Shown: in pieces, positions 60,707 through 64,000 of the stretch | Numbering within the stretch: position 1 is the stretch's first letter | How the letters are laid out: every line of letters starts with the position of its first letter | Assembly (NCBI RefSeq): GCF_014268505.2 | Contig: NZ_JABWQP020000008.1 | Coordinates: forward strand, 62,001 to 126,000 | Source: Pseudomonas khorasanensis | Lineage (GTDB): Bacteria; Pseudomonadota; Gammaproteobacteria; Pseudomonadales; Pseudomonadaceae | Direction: 5' to 3' | Length of the DNA stretch: 64,000 nucleotides | Notes under the pieces: generated by a model | Seen by the model: only the letters and a program-made list of their open reading frames with translations | What the model was told of the DNA's origin: nothing | Database searches by the model: none | Program-made: the position numbers and the translations under genes

Positions 60707-62272
60707 TCAGAACTGGAAGTAAAGGAACGGCGAGAAGCTTTGCGCCGAGAGTTTGAGAATCGAGGCGATGAACAGCAGCAGGATCAGGCCGCGCATCACG
60801 TAGCGGGACCAGTCAGCGGTCCAGTAGGCCGGTTGCACCTGGGCTTCTACGCCGACGGTGTAGCCAGGCTCGTGGATGCTCGCCGGGTTTTCGCCAGGGG
60901 CTGCCTTGATCATTCCCGGAGTCGCGGTGGCAGGGCCATCTGCCTCAACGTTGACGTCGGGTTTGGTCTTGGCTGGCGGTTGATTGGTGTAGAGGTCACG
61001 CAGGCCGAAGAACGCCAGCGTCACGTAAGCCACCACCAGGGTCGCCACTTGCAGACCGGTGAGGCTGGCCTGATTGAGTTCCGACAGCGACCAGTCGCCG
61101 AAGCTGAACATCGCGCCGTACATGCGTCCGGCAACGTGCAGGTTTTCAGCGCGGAAGATCACCCAACCCATGACCACGAGCAGGAAAGTCAGTGCCCAGC
61201 GGATCGGATTCAGACTGCGCGGCGACGTGTTCAGGCCCAGCGCTTTTTCGATCGCCAGCCACATGCCGTGCCATGCACCCCAGATGACGTAAGTGATGTT
61301 CGCGCCGTGCCACAGACCACCGAGCAGCATGGTCAGGAACAGGTTGCGATAGGTCATCAGCGTGCCTTTACGGTTACCGCCCAAGGTGATGTAGAGGTAG
61401 TCACGCAGCCAGGTCGACAGGCTGATGTGCCAGCGCCGCCAGAACTCGGTGATCGATTGACTGATGTACGGCTGCTTGAAGTTTTCCATGAAGCGGAAAC
61501 CCATCATCAAGCCCAGGCCGATTGCCATGTCGCTGTAACCGGAGAAGTCGAAATACAGCTGCGCGGTGTAAGCCAGTGCGCCCAGCCAGGCATCGCCCGT
61601 GGTCGGGTTCTGCAGGGCGAAGCAATGGTCGGCCACCACCGCGAGGGTGTCGGCGATAAAGACCTTCTTGATGAAACCCTGCATGAACCGCGTGCAGCCC
61701 TCGGAGAACTTGTCGAGGGTGTGGGTGCGGTTGTTGAACTGATCGGCCAGGTCACGGAAACGCAGAACCGGGCCGGCGATCAGGTGCGGGAAAATCGCCA
61801 CGAACGCTGCGAAGTCGATCAGGTTGCGTGTGGCCGGAGTGTCGCCGCGGTACACGTCGATGATGTAGCTGATCGATTCGAAGATGTAGAACGAAATACC
61901 GATCGGCAACAGCACGTGGGTGAGGATGAACGGCTCAAGACCCACCGACGTCATCATCGCGTTGATGCTGTCGACGCCGAAGTTGGCGTACTTGAAGTAG
62001 CCGAGGATGCACAGATCCACCCCCACGCCGAGCAGCAGCCAGCGCTGGGCCGGTTTGGTTCTGACGCCCGCGGCACCGACTTTCAGGCCGATCCAGTAGT
62101 TCCACAGCGTGACGGCTGCGAACAGCGCAAGGAAGTCCACCCGCCACCAGGCGTAGAACACGTAGCTGGCGATCAGCAGCAGCAAGTTGCGATAGCGTTG
62201 CCCGCTCAAGTAGTACAAGCCGAGAAAGATCGGCAAGAACAGAAACAGGAACACGTTGGATGAAAATACCAT
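60707..62272 (-). CDS. algI: Alginate O-acetyltransferase AlgI (MBOAT)
   Basis: A 521-residue MBOAT-family membrane protein with about ten spans that moves acetyl groups across the inner membrane. Key motifs are YFDFSGYSDMAIGLGLMMGF, FWRRWHISLSTWLRDYLYI and GGLWHGANITYVIWGAWHG, with the essential His322 at the same number as in P. aeruginosa AlgI. It precedes algJ. A 219-base gap with a repeat element separates it from algL, unlike the tight spacing of the rest of the operon. Confidence 0.97.
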   Translation of the reverse strand: MVFSSNVFLFLFLPIFLGLYYLSGQRYRNLLLLIASYVFYAWWRVDFLALFAAVTLWNYWIGLKVGAAGVRTKPAQRWLLLGVGVDLCILGYFKYANFGVDSINAMMTSVGLEPFILTHVLLPIGISFYIFESISYIIDVYRGDTPATRNLIDFAAFVAIFPHLIAGPVLRFRDLADQFNNRTHTLDKFSEGCTRFMQGFIKKVFIADTLAVVADHCFALQNPTTGDAWLGALAYTAQLYFDFSGYSDMAIGLGLMMGFRFMENFKQPYISQSITEFWRRWHISLSTWLRDYLYITLGGNRKGTLMTYRNLFLTMLLGGLWHGANITYVIWGAWHGMWLAIEKALGLNTSPRSLNPIRWALTFLLVVMGWVIFRAENLHVAGRMYGAMFSFGDWSLSELNQASLTGLQVATLVVAYVTLAFFGLRDLYTNQPPAKTKPDVNVEADGPATATPGMIKAAPGENPASIHEPGYTVGVEAQVQPAYWTADWSRYVMRGLILLLFIASILKLSAQSFSPFLYFQF

Positions 62273-62356
62273 CCCGATCTCTCCATGTTTGAATCAACAG
62301 TCAAGGGCCAAGGCCCCCCCAAACCCCCCGTGGTAGTGGAGGGGCAAATCAGTCAT

Positions 62357-62470
62357 GCGCTCGTTCCCACGCTCTGCGTGGGAATGCCTCAATGGACGCT
62401 CTGCGTCCGCTTCGGCATGGGACGCGGAGCGTCCCGGGCTGCGTTCCCACGCGGAGCGTGGGAACGATCA
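62357..62470. repeat. Nested hairpin repeat (CGTTCCCACGCTCTGCGTGGGAA) between algL and algI
   Basis: Four short hairpins follow each other: TTCCCACGCTCTGCGTGGGAA, GACGCTCTGCGTC, GGGACGCGGAGCGTCCC and TTCCCACGCGGAGCGTGGGAA. This dispersed element is frequent in pseudomonads and gives rise to spurious ORF annotations. Two C-rich homopolymer runs precede it at about 62314-62329. Confidence 0.88.
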
Positions 62471-62491
62471 GCGACAGGTTTTGCTTTTTTC

Positions 62492-63616
62492 TTACGAACC
62501 CTTGTTGCCCTTTTCATGCGACGGGTCGTAGACCCTGGTCAGATCCCCGCCAAGGCGGAAGGTCTTGAACGGTTGCATGTCGTGCTTCTTCTCAAGGACA
62601 TCCGGCGCGCAGGTGTAGAGGGTGCAGTACGGTTCGAGCCAGGCAAATTTCATGTCCTCTTTCAGATCGGTCATGTCCTGTTTCTTGCCGTTTTTCTCTT
62701 CGAACGCATCCGGATCCTTGACCCCGGACAGCACGCGATCAGCCAGACGTTTGAGCCCACCGTTGTTTTCCTGACGCAGATCGACACCGTTGACCTGGGC
62801 GAAACTGGCGATCATCGCCAGCGGCGGCAGGGCATAGTTGTGATAGGCGAGGGCGCGTTGCTGGCGCTTGAGTTCGTTCGGCAGGTAGCCGTCGGCATCG
62901 ACTTGATTGACGCCGACCTTGTATTCCTTCACGGCCCAGTCAAACAGGTCGCGGCGGTTGGTCGCGACGGCGGTCGCCATCACCGACCAGGCGGCCCAGT
63001 ACGAGTGGTTGTTGGTTTTTTCCAGCGGCAGGTTGTCCCAGTCGCTGACCACCTGATCGGCCATTTTGCTGAACCAGGCTTCGATCAGTTGCGCTTCCTG
63101 CTGATGCTGAGCCAGTGGGCGCGAATCGGAGAATTTCAGGCGAATGTACGAAGACGCCATGCTGCCCAGCGCCCATTTGCGCATCGACTTGCCGGTGTGG
63201 TTGAAGTCCTTGGACATCAACGCATCCGCCTTGGCCCAGGCCGTCAGCCAGTCGAGCGTGCATTCGAGCTGCTCCGGGCGACCGTCGCGCATGAACTGCA
63301 TGACCCGTTTGGCCGTGCCGCGCTCCAGCGTGGTGATGTCCTTGGTGGTGTCGCGAAAGGCTTTTTCCGACTGCACGTTCAGCGTTGCGCGGGCCTTGTC
63401 CGAGCCTTCGTATTTGCTGCGAAATTGCAGCGGGCCGGTGTAGGGCGTCGGCATCGCATCGCAGCCTTCGCTCTTGTCGCCGGTCTTGAATTTATCCACC
63501 GGCGCAAAGTAGCCCTGCGGTGGACGCAGTGGCGCGGCGGCCTGGGTTGCCCCGGCGAACATCGCCAGGGTCAGCAGGGATGGCGCAAGCAGGTGTTTGA
63601 TCGTTCGATTTCGCAT
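62492..63616 (-). CDS. algL: Alginate lyase AlgL (periplasmic)
   Basis: A 374-residue periplasmic poly(beta-D-mannuronate) lyase. After the signal peptide (LAPSLLTLAMFAGATQAAA), the mature part has PYTGPLQFRSKYEGSDKARA, DFNHTGKSMRKWALGSMASS and the active-site segment NNHSYWAAWSVMATAVATNR. It clears misdirected polymer from the periplasm. The ATG at 63616 has GAGG six bases upstream; an ATG four codons earlier at 63628 overlaps the algX stop (ATGA) and is a real alternative. Slightly longer at the C-terminus than the P. aeruginosa protein. Confidence 0.95.
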   Translation of the reverse strand: MRNRTIKHLLAPSLLTLAMFAGATQAAAPLRPPQGYFAPVDKFKTGDKSEGCDAMPTPYTGPLQFRSKYEGSDKARATLNVQSEKAFRDTTKDITTLERGTAKRVMQFMRDGRPEQLECTLDWLTAWAKADALMSKDFNHTGKSMRKWALGSMASSYIRLKFSDSRPLAQHQQEAQLIEAWFSKMADQVVSDWDNLPLEKTNNHSYWAAWSVMATAVATNRRDLFDWAVKEYKVGVNQVDADGYLPNELKRQQRALAYHNYALPPLAMIASFAQVNGVDLRQENNGGLKRLADRVLSGVKDPDAFEEKNGKKQDMTDLKEDMKFAWLEPYCTLYTCAPDVLEKKHDMQPFKTFRLGGDLTRVYDPSHEKGNKGS

Positions 63617-63624
63617 AGCAGACC

Positions 63625-64000
63625 TCATTGCCCGAGCTGCGCGGTCTGTTGACCTGCGCCCGGGAATACGTTGCGTTTGCAGATTTTCGCTTCGACTTTC
63701 TGCGGCGCGGCGCCGGCTTCAGGGCCCTGGACTTCGACGGCCAGCAGGTTTTGCGAGGCCCAGTCTTCGTCCGTGCGCAGCTCAAAGGCGAAACGACCGT
63801 CGGTGTCGGAGGTTTCCGGTTTTTCGATCTTGATGTCCTCGTGGCGACCGTTCATGTACCAGAGGGTGGCTTGCAGGGTTTTCACCGAAGTGTCGGCGAA
63901 GCGGATGTCGACCTGATGGTTGCCGTTCTGCAGGTTCAGGTTCTTGCTGTTGACCATCAGTTCCTGTTTGGTGCCCGGCTTCAGCGTGGCGCTGCCGGCC
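63625..64000 (-). CDS. algX: C-terminal part of AlgX (partial)
   Basis: The last ~124 codons of a minus-strand gene that continues beyond the window. The segment GTKQELMVNSKNLNLQNGNH and VKTLQATLWYMNGRHEDIKI form the beta-sandwich carbohydrate-binding module of AlgX, and CKRNVFPGAGQQTAQLGQ is the tail. AlgX acetylates alginate in the periplasm and is the gene before algL in all known alginate operons. Its stop overlaps the possible algL ATG at 63628. Confidence 0.9.
   Translation of the reverse strand, partial: AGSATLKPGTKQELMVNSKNLNLQNGNHQVDIRFADTSVKTLQATLWYMNGRHEDIKIEKPETSDTDGRFAFELRTDEDWASQNLLAVEVQGPEAGAAPQKVEAKICKRNVFPGAGQQTAQLGQ

Noticed and set aside
60677..62263. 528-codon plus-strand frame opposite algI
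   Set aside because: Antisense shadow of algI. The composition (many Arg, Gln, His, Val) is typical of a reverse-complemented membrane-protein gene.
62285..63652. 455-codon plus-strand frame opposite algL
   Set aside because: Starts inside the hairpin repeat and runs antisense to algL; no independent support.

Overview
The window is chromosomal DNA of a Pseudomonas, most likely of the P. fluorescens group. The reasons are the high-GC coding bias, gene order that matches P. aeruginosa and P. putida block by block (slyD-gpx-OYE-glycosyltransferase-cysZ-trxB; flavodoxin-folM-folX; class II aldolase-hydrolase-SDR-DUF1302/1329-LuxR-SirB1-leucine dehydrogenase-yebG; algX-L-I-J-F-A), and many copies of the pseudomonad REP hairpin containing GAGCCTGCTCGCGAA. 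There are no rRNA or tRNA genes, CRISPR arrays, intact insertion sequences or integrases. Family names rest on motifs and remembered relatives; no search was run.

Layout. 1-5.4 kb: housekeeping and redox genes (slyD tail, glutathione peroxidase, Old Yellow Enzyme, glycosyltransferase, CysZ, thioredoxin reductase). 5.4-10.9 kb: a HopJ-like/DUF1244 pair, pterin genes folX and folM, a monooxygenase-like membrane protein, a MerR regulator of the cobalamin-less LitR type, a degenerate PilZ-like protein, a short LOV blue-light receptor and a flavodoxin. This looks like a light-response cluster. 11.0-13.8 kb: class II aldolase, an alpha/beta hydrolase strikingly like mammalian MEST, and an SDR. 13.8-15.3 kb: an A+T-richer accessory island with a translationally coupled two-gene unit whose first product resembles the N-terminus of S-type bacteriocins. 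15.3-21.2 kb: DUF1302 and DUF1329 envelope proteins and a MalT-like LuxR regulator. 21.2-25.4 kb: homogentisate catabolism (hmgR divergent from hmgA-fahA-maiA) with a palindromic operator. 25.5-33.8 kb: SirB1-like protein, a leucine-dehydrogenase homologue lacking its catalytic lysine, SOS gene yebG with a LexA box, a PsiE-like protein, serine transporter and deaminase with a divergent LysR gene, and a ribosome hibernation factor.

34.0-42.4 kb holds two complete iron cell-surface-signalling systems back to back: fecIRA on the minus strand and an ECF sigma/FecR-like/TonB-receptor set on the plus strand. They share a Fur-box-containing intergenic region and are bracketed by two copies of a ~180-bp palindromic element. 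42.6-47.8 kb carries AraC, EamA, DUF2165, hydroxyacid dehydrogenase and LysR genes around a repeat-filled gap. 47.9-52.8 kb is a tripartite aromatic-acid/drug efflux operon (NodT outer-membrane factor, FUSC pump, DUF1656, HlyD adaptor). 53.0-54.3 kb has an SDR and a membrane protein. 54.4-57.2 kb is an orphan TccC/Rhs toxin with a variable C-terminal domain. 57.2-64.0 kb is the distal part of the alginate operon (algX-L-I-J-F-A), interrupted by two repeat elements.
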